Assembly: GCF_008831285.2 (NCBI RefSeq)
Contig: NC_045149.1
Coordinates: forward strand, 22,202,535 to 22,266,534
DNA: 64,000 nt
Origin: Nymphaea colorata
Lineage: Eukaryota > Streptophyta > Magnoliopsida > Nymphaeales > Nymphaeaceae
Reading direction: 5' to 3'
The notes below the pieces were generated by a model. That model was given only the letters and a program-made list of their open reading frames with translations. It was not told the origin of the DNA and did no database searches. Shown one piece after another: positions 37,960-50,114 of this stretch; within the stretch, counting starts at the first letter, position 1, and each line of letters begins with the position of its first letter. The translations under genes were made by a program, and so were the position numbers.

Positions 37960-40090
37960 TTCTAGTAGAAAAGAAGTTGTATATCACGTTGTCATATAGG
38001 CATCTTAATATCTTGAAAAATAAGTCTACCACAATATGCTAACTTTTTTTGGCTTGGCATTACATGTTTTTTTGGTGTTTGAATGGCATCAAACAAATAA
38101 TGTTGCATGTACATATAAATTCTGATACAATATTACAGCCACCAATGGATTTGTCGACATGGGGTCGTTCAAATAGCGATAAACGAAATGGTAATTTCAG
38201 GTACCCAGTTTTCTGTGGTTAAAATACATTTTTAGTGGTCCGGATTCACCTTTCGGTTCTGACCGGCCGCGACCATTGTCCGTCCCATGTTCGTCCGCTT
38301 CCAGACCTCATAGTTCATAGCAGCTCTTATAATTTTCTCCATCCCTCAAGTATTAAGCCTGCTTTTCAATGATACTTATAAGATTGGGTTGTTGCAGTTA
38401 CCGGTGCCGTAAAATATTTGGCCTGCACTTTTTTGGTTGAGGGGCAGTTGAGTCACCGATCCGGACCAGAGGCCAGCTTCATTTACAGTAAATTTTGACG
38501 TGCTGTGTGGTCAGCCTGCCTGAACTGCTCGGCTCAAGTCAGTGCCATATCGTCCACCTTCCATGAATTCATCTTGAAAATTTTTCCTTTTGGTTTTTTG
38601 AAAGATGCGTTTCTTTTTTCTGATTCATAGACGATTTTGATTTCGATGACGTTCAGCCGATTCACTGAATTGTTTGGTTTCGGATTCGATTCAGAATTTG
38701 CTTTTTGGTAACATCGAGTCAAACAACTAAATTTGAAGAACATAAAACTTGCTTTTCAGCGTTCAATTGTTTGCAATTCAAGCAATCAATTGAGTAACAA
38801 AGAGCTTAGAATAACGCTTCTGGTAGTTCTGAAGTTAAGTTAGCCTGATGTCCTTTTCTTCTGTTCTTCTTTTTTTGTCAAGCAACAAAAACACAGAAGC
38901 GAAGAAAACTACCCACATGTTTTCTAGGTGGTTCGCCTCTAGTAAACTCACTGATTCTTTTGGGGTTGCAGTGGCTTCAGCATTCTCACTCTTCCCTTTG
39001 CCAAATTTTAGAAACAGGAAAGGTTCCAAACATATTTTGATTGATTGAAAATATGGAAAAGCCACAGAAATTTCTATGTTCATAGGGTATAATGTTATGA
39101 AGCTTATGAGTTGCACAATCACCATCAGCAACAACTAATACTGTCAACATCGGTTTTGAAGGTGAATCATTATATAAAATGATACAGAGAATCAGACTGC
39201 ATTGGGTTCAAATTCTATTGAATTGGGCTGAATCATCTTGTTTTCCAATTTTAAGAATAATTTACAATTAATTTAAACTATTTCAAGGAGCATATCATAA
39301 CTGATTGCAATCAATTTAAACAAATCTAGAAAATAAAGGATAAGTAAAATATGTAGTTTAATAACTTGGGAGCTCCTCTTATAATTCTCATACTCTTTAC
39401 TATTTTTGAGCATGTAACTCAGATTTAAACCTGCAGTTTTGCTGTAAAATAATAAATTTTAAAAGAAGTTGAAGGGGAAAATATTTGAATTTCTTTACAA
39501 GAAGAGCTTCTAAATGTTTCTCCCTCAAGCTCCTTAACTTGATGTCAATGAAATTTAAGGTTCGATCTTATATCAGCTTCGTTTGACATGTTAAATGTTA
39601 AAGTGGGGATTCTTAAAATGGATTTTTCAGCTGGTCTGAGAGATTTACATTTTAGTAAGCATCCGTTATCAGAGCAGCAAGATCCACGCTAGTTGCTGCA
39701 TCCTACTTACAAACATACGCTTTTCTGGTAATACAAAAAATTGGGCTCGTTTATACCAGGAAATGTGAACTTTAATAAAAGTAAGTTTAAAGTTTTTTTT
39801 TTAATGTTTATTTGAATTTACATGAAAATGAAAACGCCGTAGATCCGAGTGTTGAGTCGGTCAGAAGCAAAAGCAAGAGAACGAGGATTAGAGACAAGGG
39901 GATCTCTCTGCTGAGACGAGAGATGAGCGGATCTCACCTGGTTAAACGTTCGGGGAGGACGATGTTGCTCCTACCACGGTGAAAGTTCGGCGAATTATAA
40001 ACTCAATTAGTCGGCGAATTACAATCTAAATTAGTAGGGTGACGTTGATGACTAGTCCGACGACCAAATCATGTACCACGCGATACAGTC
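36745..40090. other. COG6 3' flank and intergenic DNA
   Basis: The first roughly 250 bases are likely COG6 3' UTR. A pair of overlapping open stretches at 37275-37517 (both strands) has no family I recognise. The rest is AT-rich, with a hairpin-flanked (TA)n tract and no gene. Confidence 0.45.
37882..37984. repeat. (TA)n tract enclosed by a perfect 17-bp inverted repeat
   Basis: The arm 37882-37898 (ATATACAACTTCTTTTC) is exactly complementary to 37968-37984 (GAAAAGAAGTTGTATAT). Between them is a (TA)n run at 37901-37957. The whole 103-bp unit can fold into a long hairpin or cruciform. Confidence 0.85.
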
Positions 40091-40100
40091 ACCAAATATA

Positions 40101-40126
40101 AGAGAGAGAGAGAGAGAGAGAGAGAG
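40101..40126. repeat. (GA)n tract upstream of the WAT1-like gene
   Basis: Thirteen AG units end 72 bases before the start codon at 40198, in the probable leader. Confidence 0.9.
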
Positions 40127-40155
40127 GAGGCCGGCATTGAAGAAACGGTTCAAAA

Positions 40156-40164
40156 ATGAATTAG
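40156..40164 (+). promoter_or_regulatory. Minimal upstream ORF (ATG-AAT-TAG)
   Basis: A start codon is followed by one sense codon and a stop, ending 33 bases before the main ATG. It would lie in the leader if transcription starts near the (GA)n tract. Such minimal uORFs can lower translation of the main ORF, but no effect is shown here. Confidence 0.4.
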
Positions 40165-40197
40165 CAGAAGGGTAACGAGGGGATCGGCTTAGGAAGC

Positions 40198-43100
40198 ATG
40201 AATTTGATGGTGGGCGGCGATGTTTGGAAGGCTCATGCAGCCATGGTTCTTATTCAGGTTAACAACGGCGTGTACCATGTTATCACGAAGTTGGCGCTTA
40301 ACGTCGGCATGAATCAGGTGGTCTTCTGCGTCTACAGAGATATGTTAGCGCTGTTCCTTCTCGCCCCATTCGCTTATTACAGAGAAAAGTATGACCTCTT
40401 TCAAGTTCTACTTGCATTTTTTTTTTTGGGTTAGGTTTGCCTTGTTTTTTTGTTGACCTTCGAAAGAGAAACCTGTGCCGCGCCCAACCTTGTGCAATCC
40501 GGATTTTGCTGATTTGCTTAATTGGTTGCTCATTTGAAGATGTTAGCTGATTTGCTTATTTGGTTAGTCATTTTGGGAGCTTAGTGTGTGAATTTAGTTT
40601 TTGGTAATTGATAATAAAAGCATGAGAAGAAATTTTCATGTTTGAATTTTCATCTTATACACGCACTTCTGTAGTTTGTATGATTTAGGTGATGCTACTA
40701 TCCCAAAAGGGGGGTATTTGTGGAATGCCCTTGTAATTCAGGATGCCTATTTTCTAAATTGTTGCAGCAAAGTGTGTGGTGTGTCTCCTAACATCATTTT
40801 AAATGTACTTTTGATTATATTATGTTGCTGTTAATAATTGGTAGCTAAGAAATGGAGTTAGAAGGAAGAATGAAATCACATGCTTATTATTTTATATGCA
40901 GAAGGACACGACCGCCCTTAACTCGTCAGCTTCTTGTGTCATTCTTCTTTCTTGGTCTAACTGGGTAAGAATTTATGCTTCTATTGTCCCCAAACAATTT
41001 TTCGTGTCTGGGCTGTGAAACATATTAATTTGTTAATGCCTGTATAGGATATTTGGAAACCAGCTTCTGTTTCTCCTTGGCCTTGGATACACGAGCCCAG
41101 CTTATGCTGCAGCTACACAGCCAGCCATCCCTGTGTTTACGTTTATATTGGCTACATTAATGGGGTAAAGACTGCAAATGTTCATCTCTTTTGGCTGATT
41201 GTGTTAGCCCTTAGGACCTCTATGCTGCCACCAATTCGATTGTCATCTCACAAACCTTTGTTGCCGCAGCACAGAGACTGTTAACTTACTTACAAATGAG
41301 GGGAAGATGAAGGTCTCTGGCACGATGATCTGTATTTCTGGAGCTGTACTGATGGCGACCTTTAGGGGTCCAGCAGTAATTGGTGATGGAGTCCTGGACC
41401 TTGATGCCCACAGTGATACAAGTGCAGTATCCCAAATAGAGACAGTTGGGTGGTCGAGTCATGGCTTGTTGGTATTTGGGCTTGAAAGATGGCATATTGG
41501 TGTCATTTGTCTCATAGCTAACTGCCTATGCATGGCCATATACCTGGCTTTACAGGTAAGTTGCATTTTATGTTCCCAGTGTCTTTTTTTGTGTCACTGT
41601 GTAGATCTAAGATTTTTAAATTGAATGAGAAAAAACATCAAACTACCCTCCACACTGGCTGAATGGAGCAATTTATTGGTTTTCATTGTTTTTGGCTGCT
41701 TGGAAGTATGATGCTTCCTTTGCGTTGACATTGGTTCTTACCTTCTCTTTTTGCTTTTCTGCACCTTTTGGTATGCGTCAACAGTCAATAGGTAGATTTT
41801 ACATGAATATTTGAATGTGTGTTCTGAAATTAGCTCGGGCTACTATACAAGGCATGATCACTATCTTTGTGTATGTAATATGACATTTTCTTTTGCCTAA
41901 ATTCTTTACCCTTTTCCATTCCATGCTCATCTGCATAAGTTAGTTTTCTGTTGTCCTGTTTCTCATATGCTTGTCTTGGTCGCAATAAACCTTAGCTACA
42001 CAAAAGGGTGATGTATATTATTGCTAGCTGCCAAAAGTTGGTTGTGTTTGGAGACATGGTTATGAGAATTGGGAGTTTTTTTTGGCTGATGTGGATGGCT
42101 TATTTTCTTTCTTTCACTTTGTTTCCCCTGAAGGCTTTAGCAATGATTGCAGGCTCCAGTTTTAGTGAAGTATCCTGCCAATCTGTCACTGACTGCATAT
42201 TCATATTTCTTTGGTGCACTGCTAATGGGATTTACTGGATTGTTTACAACCAGTGGCAATACAGATTGGACTTTATCAAAGTCTGAGGTGCTGGCTGTTA
42301 TATTTGCAGTAAGTCCTTACTTATGTTTCATCTGTAATCATTATGTCTGATGCATGACCGCTTCAAACATTTACTAAGCTTTCCTTCTCATTGGGTCCAA
42401 CAGGAGGAAATTTAATAAAAGATTTTTATGTTAAAATTTATATCTTCTGAATCCCATTGATGTGTGCTTTCCTTGTATTTCAATTACTTACATTTTTCTG
42501 GCAAATGATTCTAGACTCTTCTAACTGTTAGATATTTTAGTTTCCTTCTCACCCTGTGCTAATATACTAAGAGAATTTATTTTTTAGGGAGTTGTTGCAT
42601 CTGCTCTCAACTATTCGCTTCTGACTTGGTCCAATAAAATAATTGGTCCGACGTTAGTAGCATTATATAACCCACTCCAACCTCTGGCATCTGCTTTTCT
42701 GTCACGGATTTTTCTTGGAAGCACTTTATATTTGGGAAGGTAAGACTTCAGCACCAATTACTTCATGCAACTTTAATTGTCTTCTTATTGTGTCCATGAT
42801 TTGGATGCATGAACAGGCAGCACCAAAAAAAAAAAAAAAAACTTGGTATGACAACATTTTCAAAAGTTAGGATCTGGGACAGGAGGTGTGCAAATGCGCA
42901 TATAAAATTGATGACAAACTCTTAAAATGCACCTGTAAAACTCAAATAAGGAATTATGACCATACAAAGAAAATATATGAAGTTCATCATGAAGGATTGA
43001 TTGTGTCTGACAATTGTTGGACCGTGTCTATGAGATGTCCTGGTGTATTTGTGAAGTATGTTGTGTCAATGCAGGATATGTGCTAAGCGCCCACTTGACA

Positions 43101-44837
43101 TAGGATTCTTGCAACCACATTTTCGTTCTCTCAATAGTGAAGACCCATATTCTGATCCGTTCAGCTAATTGTGTTTTGAGATTCTTTGAGATCTAAATCT
43201 ACATCTAGTTCCATGAGTTTATTGAGCGTATTAAACTGCACAATTAGTTCATCATGTGATTAGGATAAATATCTCCCTCATTGGTATCATATCGTATCTG
43301 ACATGACACCAACATATCTGTATGTAAAGACAACCTTATATATATGGACAAATCATGGCTATGATTCTTGTTTGAGAGAGAGTTTCCTTGTAGGCTCATC
43401 AGCTACTTTTATGATAGTTGTGTTTGGTGTTACAATTTCCTTGCTACATTATAAAGGATGGTCAGGCAGAAGGGCATACAATGTTCATGGTTTTGGAATG
43501 TAAAAGATATTACATAATCTGTAGTCGTATATCACTGAAGTTGGTGCATAGGGCAGAAGAGATGCACATTATACTCTATGAGTGTAGGTTATGATGAATG
43601 TCTTCATTTGTCATTAAGAAATAAGTCCTGATATCTTGGGATAGCTTGTATTACATTGCGCACTGCTAGGTGTTCTGAGTACCTGTTTTTAAAATCCAGT
43701 GTTACTCTTGTCACCCTAGTCAGGCCGTGTACTGCGTTATAGTACTAACAAAGTTTTTGTCAAAACTGCTGAACCTATTCAGCACCTGTATCATCCTGTC
43801 CGTGACAACAGCGTTATGCAGTAATACCTTCCCCAATCTGTTAAGCTATTATTTGTGGCAGTGATTCATCTTTTCCTTGTCTTCTTCAAACTTTTCTTCA
43901 TTCCTTTCATATGGGCAGCAAAGTTACCTTACAAACTATGGAAAATTTTGTATAGGGTCTGAGGATGAACAGTGTCTTGACTGCTTTTAACTGGGATCAA
44001 TGGGCAAAGCCCATATGCTTTGATGAGATTTTTTGTCCATGGAAACAATTAGAACACATTCAACCCAGATAGAGTACCCCCATTATTTTGCTCTGCTTCT
44101 AGATTCATAGGGGGTCTTTCCTCATCAGATTGTGCAGGTGAGACACACTTGATTTTCTGGATATCCAATCAAATGAAACCATAGGCTGGATAAATTGCAC
44201 TTGCCTCGTGACCTTTTTTTCAACTCTGTTAGATTACATGCATGGTTGACATGACAAATTCTGGCTATCCTTGCTAGTTGCTTCTCTTTGGGGATTCCTC
44301 TTTTTCTTCTCAAAAATCTTGTTCTCTCTGATGGTAAGAGACTCCTTGATGAGAAAAAGACATTTCTGGGTTACGGTAACACGACACATGCTGCATGTTG
44401 AGAGAGATCAGATTGGTTCATAAGGTGGTCTTCAGTTTTTGACCTTATCAAGCATGCTCTTTTGTATTGTTGTCTTCTGCTTAAAGCAGAAGTTGCTCAC
44501 ATTACATGCCACACCACTGCTTTACTTGCTTTTCTCTTGGTCATGATCCATTATTCATCTCAATATTGTGTCAAGAATCAAGATAGATGTAAGGGGAAAT
44601 CAAAAAAGAAGGAAACTGATGGCTGTATCTGGTTCTGACAGTATTGCTGGTGGGGCTCTCATAATTGCTGGTTTGTATATTGTAACATGGGCACGGCACA
44701 GAGAGAGGGTGGCAGCTGTCTGTGCTGCACTCACGAACAGAGAATCTGAATCACATATGCATGAGGACGCACCACTTCTTAATAGTTCATTGCAATGGTC
44801 AACAACGAAGTCGTCAAAACAACCACATGAATGTTAA
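40198..44837 (+). CDS. WAT1-related transporter (EamA/DMT superfamily)
   Basis: Seven exons: 40198-40388, 40902-40964, 41048-41164, 41270-41555, 42153-42308, 42588-42739 and 44642-44837. They give 386 residues with compatible phases, the usual length for this family. The product is a probable 10-helix membrane protein with two EamA repeats, like Arabidopsis WAT1-related At5g45370/At4g19185. Diagnostic stretches are [11 protein letters not shown] at the start, [39 protein letters not shown] and [24 protein letters not shown]1 itself is a tonoplast auxin exporter; substrate and membrane here are unknown. A second in-frame ATG at 40207 ([10 protein letters not shown]) matches homologous starts better and may be used. 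Intron 6 is 1.9 kb. The tail after the last helix is hydrophilic and variable. Confidence 0.93.
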
Positions 44838-46345
44838 AGTGTAAATTTTATTTTCCTTTACTTCATGCCCATCCTACATATGTTCCAGTTACTTGGAGCT
44901 TCTGAAAATATAGGAAAACGGAGGTTCCCTTAAGCGCTCTGTGAACTTGGAAGCTATTTGCTTCTTTAAGAAGCTCTATTTGTAGTCCACTTGTTCATAT
45001 GAGAAATTCAACCTACATTCTTGTTATTATTAACTTGTAAAAAATCTGCATATAATAGATGCTCTTGCACAAAAGGTCAAAGTCGCATTCAAGGGAAACA
45101 ATTGTGGTTATTACGTTGATTCTTTGACTCGCGGTTTTTTGTTCTCTTTATTTGCTTTATGCTTTTCATGTGAATTTCTTCTTCTTTTAGAGGAGTTGCG
45201 ATAACAATATCTTATGAAATTAAGGAAGTTCGAATCTTAGAATTTATGGTTATGAAGTTATTCAAACCAGGGGCATGGTCCTAATTGGATTTGAGTATAT
45301 TATCCCTTTTATGAGTATAATACTTATCAAATTAATGGTACCCTTTTCTCTAAACTAAGATTGAACGTTTAGTACTTCGATCTAAACAAATTTTTTTGGT
45401 TTCTTATATGGAATCTTGTCCTACTTGCCTTGGCAGAGAGTTTTAATCTTAACGTGCCTTTGATTTGGAGTTTTCCACTGTTCAAGAGAGTGACTATATG
45501 CATATATAGATGTGAGTCTCTTTTGCACCAAATTGATTTATGGAAGGAGAGATATTCATGCATGAAAATGACTATGCATTAGTGAACCAAATGAACCGGA
45601 TCCACCAACAACCTTGGTCTCTGCCCTGACTTGAGGTAAGCCAGCGTGATCTGCTCAAAGCAATGTTGTGAAAACTGATTTCCATACGGCCCAAATCGGC
45701 AGGTCCTGAATCAGTTGTGAATCGGCTAAAAATATTGAAATAAATAACATATAAAACTCAAAAAAAAGAAAAGAAAAAGTACAAAAGACTACAGATATTC
45801 TGAAAATTAGTGGGTATGGAATCAAATCAGTTTGCCACCGATTGGATGTTGGGCGCTTCTGACAAGATCGGCAGAAACTTTGACCGACTGCTGCATTTAT
45901 ACTTTATTAGTCTGGTTCTTTTGAGAGGATAAAACAAGACTCGGAGTTAAGCTGTTGGATCAGGATGCTTTGAGATCCAAAACTATAGGTGGTCTGATCT
46001 GCTTTTCTTCTAGTCAGGGTAAGAGAGTTAGCCCTTGTGCATTGATAGGGTAGGCCGGCACCTCATTAGATGTAAGGATAGTGTGGGCCAGGACTGTTGG
46101 CGGGTTCTTGAATACAAGGGGGCGACGAGTTGGTGTCTTCTAGGTGACTAGTTCGGATCATGAGACTCTCAAAATTGCCCATCCATATTTTGCAGCCGAA
46201 CCTCGAAACCCACTGTCTTTTTTTGTGAGATTAAATGCTCTTAGCTAACAGTAACAATATGTTACAATCTTATGTATCTTCTCTAATGTTGAAGCAGATT
46301 ATGAAACAATATTCCAAGTAGCTCATAAATCTACTCTAATTGGAT
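44838..46345. other. Intergenic, no gene seen
   Basis: Probably the WAT1-like 3' UTR for the first 200-300 bases. The remainder is AT-rich and contains decayed repeat words such as CAGTTGTGAATCGG (about 45.7 kb). No ORF has recognisable content. Confidence 0.45.
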
Positions 46346-46431
46346 ACGGATAGACCCGGTTCAGCAAACCTGGATAGACCTGGTTCAGCGCAGCCTCTCT
46401 GAATAGGATCTGGATAGACCCAGTTCAGCGC
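46346..46431. repeat. Short repeat, GGATAGACCCGGTTCAGC-like, three copies
   Basis: Copies begin at about 46347, 46371 and 46411 with small differences, at unequal spacing, just upstream of the PPR leader. Confidence 0.7.
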
Positions 46432-46433
46432 CA

Positions 46434-46552
46434 CTCTCTCTCTCTCTCTCTAAACCAGAGCCATTTGCAATTCGAGACCATCGTCATCACTGCTTCTTGC
46501 TATCTACATTGCGACGCGTCGGAAGATCCGCTCTCTCTCTCTCTCTCTCTCT
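46434..46552. repeat. Two (CT)n tracts in the PPR leader
   Basis: Tracts at 46434-46451 and 46531-46552 flank a short spacer without an ATG. The second ends 11 bases before the PPR start codon. Confidence 0.85.
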
Positions 46553-46563
46553 GGGACACAACC

Positions 46564-47487
46564 ATGAACTGCCAATCCCATAAACCCTCCTTCAATCCTC
46601 TGCAATTCCCTTCTTGCGCACCCAGGTTCCCGCTTGTGACGCTTCTCTCCTTCTCTCACGCGCTTCGTCGCAACCCATTTCCCCTCTCTCTCAACTCTTC
46701 ATTTACCCAAGTTCACAACTATGGCACCATTGATTATGAGAGCAGAGAGGCGTGGAATTGGAGGTCTCTCTACCGACGAATTGCGACCATGCGAGACCCC
46801 AACTTTGGTTCGTCATCCGTCCTGAATTGGTGGAGAAAAGAGGGGAGGAAGGTCTCTTCCTGGGAGCTACGCAGAATCATTAAGGAGCTCAGGAAATTTC
46901 GACGTTTCAAACTCGCTCTCGAGGTCGGTTCATATATTCCATTTTTAAAATTTGCTTCTCATCACTTTTGGTTGTGGATTTTTTTATCATCCGTATATGT
47001 TTGGTGGGGAGCAGTTCTTCCTGATTAGTTCACTTTCTTCCTTCATCTTGTGGCGTCTTCGTCCTGGATGGTTTGTCTGTATAATTTATTCCGGCTTTTT
47101 GTTCAATTATGTTCTTTTGTCTTTCTTCCCATTTCCTTTTTTTTTTTTTTTTTTTTTTTGAGAGAGAGAGATCTCACATGGGCCATTGAGTAAATCCTGC
47201 ATTTTTTACGTTTATAAAAAAGACTTTTCATAAATAATTATTACCAATGAGCTGCCTTGTATAATAATTTACTTGGAATTTTCTGTCTTAAAAAGTTAAA
47301 AATAGATTCAAATCACTTGCTTGAATTTATACTCAATGGGCCAGATGATCTCAGCTGGCTGGCTGTAGCAGGTGTAGCAAGTCCGACCTCTAGCAGACTC
47401 GAATTTTAGTTGGACGTCCATAAATTGGAACATTACGGGGTTTGGTATGACTTCATTTCACCTCAAATCTGACCTATGACAACTTTC

Positions 47488-47523
<36 letters not shown>

Positions 47524-48972
47524 TCTGATTTGTGAAAGTGATGCATGTAAGGCAAATGTATGTATGTGCATGTATAGATTTTAGTAACGATTTTTTTTTT
47601 CTTGAAAATTTCCTTTTAGATCATAACAAATAAAATGGGGACGCTTTGAAGGTGGACTACATGGAAGTAACTTTGCTAAAATAAACAGGGTAGTTTTTAT
47701 TGTTCAAATAACTTTGGAACACCTGATTTTTTTTGTGCCATTTCTATCATCACTATGATTTTGATTTATCTCAGTTACGGGAATGCTTATCTTCATTTCT
47801 GGAATTTCTTTCAGGTATATGACTGGATATTCGAACATTATAAAGATTTTAAAGTATCCTCAAGTGATATTGCAATTCAGTTAGATTTGATATCTAAAGT
47901 GTATGGTATTTCCGATGCTGAGGAGTTCTTTATGAGTTTGGCAGAAAATTCTAAAAATGAAAAAACTTACGGTGCTCTTCTGAATGCTTATGTCAATGCA
48001 AAAGCAAAGGACAAGGCTGAGGTTCTCATAAAGGAAATGAGATCAGAAGGTTATCTTTCTCACGCTCTTCCTTTTAATGACATAATGACTCTATATATGA
48101 AAACAAATGAATTTGAAAAGGTGGATTCTATGATCCAGGAAATGAGAAAGAGGAATATAGCCTTGGATATTTATTCATACAATATTTGGATAACAACATG
48201 TGCTGCCACGGCCAACACAGAGAAGATGGAAGAAGTGTTTAACCAAATGAAACTCGATAAGAATGTTAGTATCAATTGGACTACATATAGTACATTAGCT
48301 GCGATGTATGCAAGACTCGGCCTGTTTCAGAAAGCTGATAACTGCCTTAAGGAGCTTGAAAGTCGAATTTCTGGTCGTGACAGGAAACCCTATAATCATC
48401 TTATTAGCCTGTATGCAAATATTGGCAAAAAGGAAGAGGTTTATCGTATCTGGAAATCCTACAAAACAAGTTTTGAAAGCATACCCAATTCAAGCTATCA
48501 CTCTATGATGTCTTCGTTGGTTCGATTGGGAGACCTTAATGGTGCTGAAGAGGTTTATGAGGAGTGGGAGTTAAGTAAATCAACCTATGATCCCAGAATT
48601 TGCAATGTTTTATTGGCTTCTTATGTCAGAGAAGGGATGTTGGAGAAGGCTGAAATGTTTGTCGAGCATTTCTGCACAAGAGGTGGACGTTCGAACCCAA
48701 CCACATGGGAGATCCTTGCAGAAGGATTTATCAAACAGCAAGAAATAGAGAAAGCATTGTCAGCCATGAGTGAGGCAGCATCCATCAAGAAATTCCGGCA
48801 TTGGCAACCAAAACCCAAGAACGTTGAATCCATAGCAGAGTTGTGTAAGGAGAAAGGTGATGCAACCAGTGCTGAATTGCTAATAGAGATCCTGAGGAAG
48901 GTGAAATATTTAGATACTGAAACATACGATTCATTGACTAGAGCTTGTAATAAGTCAGGCAAGCCTGTTTGA
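46564..48972 (+). CDS. P-class pentatricopeptide repeat protein, probably organellar
   Basis: Two exons (46564-46923, 47815-48972) give 505 residues. ATG 46564 is the first in-frame ATG; upstream in-frame codons run through a CT repeat and look like leader. The N-terminus (about 50 residues, rich in S, R, P and F, few acidic residues) looks like an organelle transit peptide. Residues 86-120 contain WRKEGRKVSSWELRRIIKEL, the pre-repeat module of the At1g02150/At1g60770-type P-class group. PPR motifs follow from about 170 to 500, with EKTYGALLNAYVN (169-181), LPFNDIMTLYMK and YNHLISLYANIG as clear helices. There are no E or DYW motifs, so editing deaminase activity is not expected. Such proteins bind organelle RNA and affect its stability or processing. 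Intron 1 carries a (GA)n tract at 47491-47519. The RNA target is unknown. Confidence 0.92.
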
Positions 48973-49135
48973 TGGTTCCAGTTTGTGTATGGAAAAAGAA
49001 AAGGTTGATAGGGATGATGATGATACTTACGATGCAGTCTGCTAAAGGTTATACTCTTTGCTAAAGGTTATACCATCTGATGCCTGAAATTTGTCGAAGA
49101 TCTGCTATCGATGACAGGAACTATGTTAGTGGAAC

Positions 49136-49360
49136 ATGGCTAGGGTGCTGGAAATGAAGCCTCACCGTGTCCTAGCTGTTGTGTTCCTTAGATTCATGAC
49201 TGGATTCCAGCAACTGGCCATTCTGTTCCTTACGTTCTTGAATGGGTTCCAGCAAACAGCAATGTTGGACAACTGTCATTCATACACTGGTCCCACACTT
49301 TTTCACATGCATGTGCATACCTTTTTAGTGTTTTGTAAAGGAGTGGCGCATGTGAGTTGA
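49136..49360 (+). CDS. Small ORF with an in-frame 14-residue repeat (doubtful)
   Basis: A 74-codon ORF starts at AACATGG, 164 bases after the PPR stop, and so probably lies in the PPR 3' UTR. It contains two tandem 42-nt units (about 49182-49223 and 49224-49265) encoding FLRFMTGFQQLA and FLTFLNGFQQTA. The hydrophobic repeat is preserved in frame despite nucleotide differences. I know no family for it, and it may be untranslated. Confidence 0.2.
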   Translation: MARVLEMKPHRVLAVVFLRFMTGFQQLAILFLTFLNGFQQTAMLDNCHSYTGPTLFHMHVHTFLVFCKGVAHVS

Positions 49361-49430
49361 AGCTCGAGACCTCTACAAATGATCCAACATATTGGAAACC
49401 AGGTATTGGATTGGAGATCAAGCTAGCTGC

Positions 49431-50093
49431 TCACGCATGTGGCCCTATGGGGGAGTAGAGCTCATTCTTGTTTGTTTTTGGGGTTGGGTTTCTAGGAGAT
49501 GTAAACAACTTCGACTTCCGTGGTACTGGTACCGATGATCGAAGATGGTATAATGGTGTTGGTGGATAACAAGAAGCTGATGTTTCGCTGCACTCAGGTT
49601 CAGTGGAAAACGGGGTACCTAGAACCTGGTTCTGTGACGTTGTAGCTACCCATCCACCCTGATCTTGGTGATATTTAATCTCAACGTTGGTAAGTTTGTA
49701 GGAGGTCGATGAGTTCAAGAAAACCAAAAAGCATGATGAATGGAATAGTAGAGGTAATAGAGAAAAGCCAACTGTACAACAAGCAAATCCAATGCTTGTG
49801 TGGACTCTCCTGCGCAAGAATCTGGTGTATCTGGTGGCAGCGAAGCAGATCACCCCACCTGATGCTGATATGTCTTGCATAATAGCCATGGTGGAAAGTT
49901 CCTGCTGCGCCATGTTGGGGAGATAAGTTCCACTGATTGGTGATATGAACCGAAGCTGGTTTCGTTGGCTCTTAATGACGGCATATTTTATTGGTATTAA
50001 GGGCAGCCAGGAAGGCCTCACATGGGCATCACATGCCTCTTTCTTGCCCGACTCAAAGCTCGTATTGAAAGCTATATCACCTCCTAGTTTCAT
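49431..50093 (-). CDS. Hypothetical ORF, unassigned
   Basis: The minus strand is open for about 220 codons (first ATG at 50093), the longest stretch in the window not explained by a recognised gene. It includes a hydrophobic segment (FACCTVGFSLLPLLFHSS) and a basic, Pro/Ser-rich tail. An inner ATG starts MAQQELSTMAIMQDI. I recognise no domain. In 64 kb an opening this long could occur by chance, so this is a candidate only. Confidence 0.22.
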   Translation of the reverse strand: MKLGGDIAFNTSFESGKKEACDAHVRPSWLPLIPIKYAVIKSQRNQLRFISPISGTYLPNMAQQELSTMAIMQDISASGGVICFAATRYTRFLRRRVHTSIGFACCTVGFSLLPLLFHSSCFLVFLNSSTSYKLTNVEIKYHQDQGGWVATTSQNQVLGTPFSTEPECSETSASCYPPTPLYHLRSSVPVPRKSKLFTSPRNPTPKTNKNELYSPIGPHA

Positions 50094-50114
50094 ATTCCTC
50101 TGTTCGATGCACAC

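Noticed and set aside
46465-46563. N-terminal extension of the PPR protein
   Set aside because: It has no ATG and translates a (CT)n tract; the transit-peptide-like start is at 46564.
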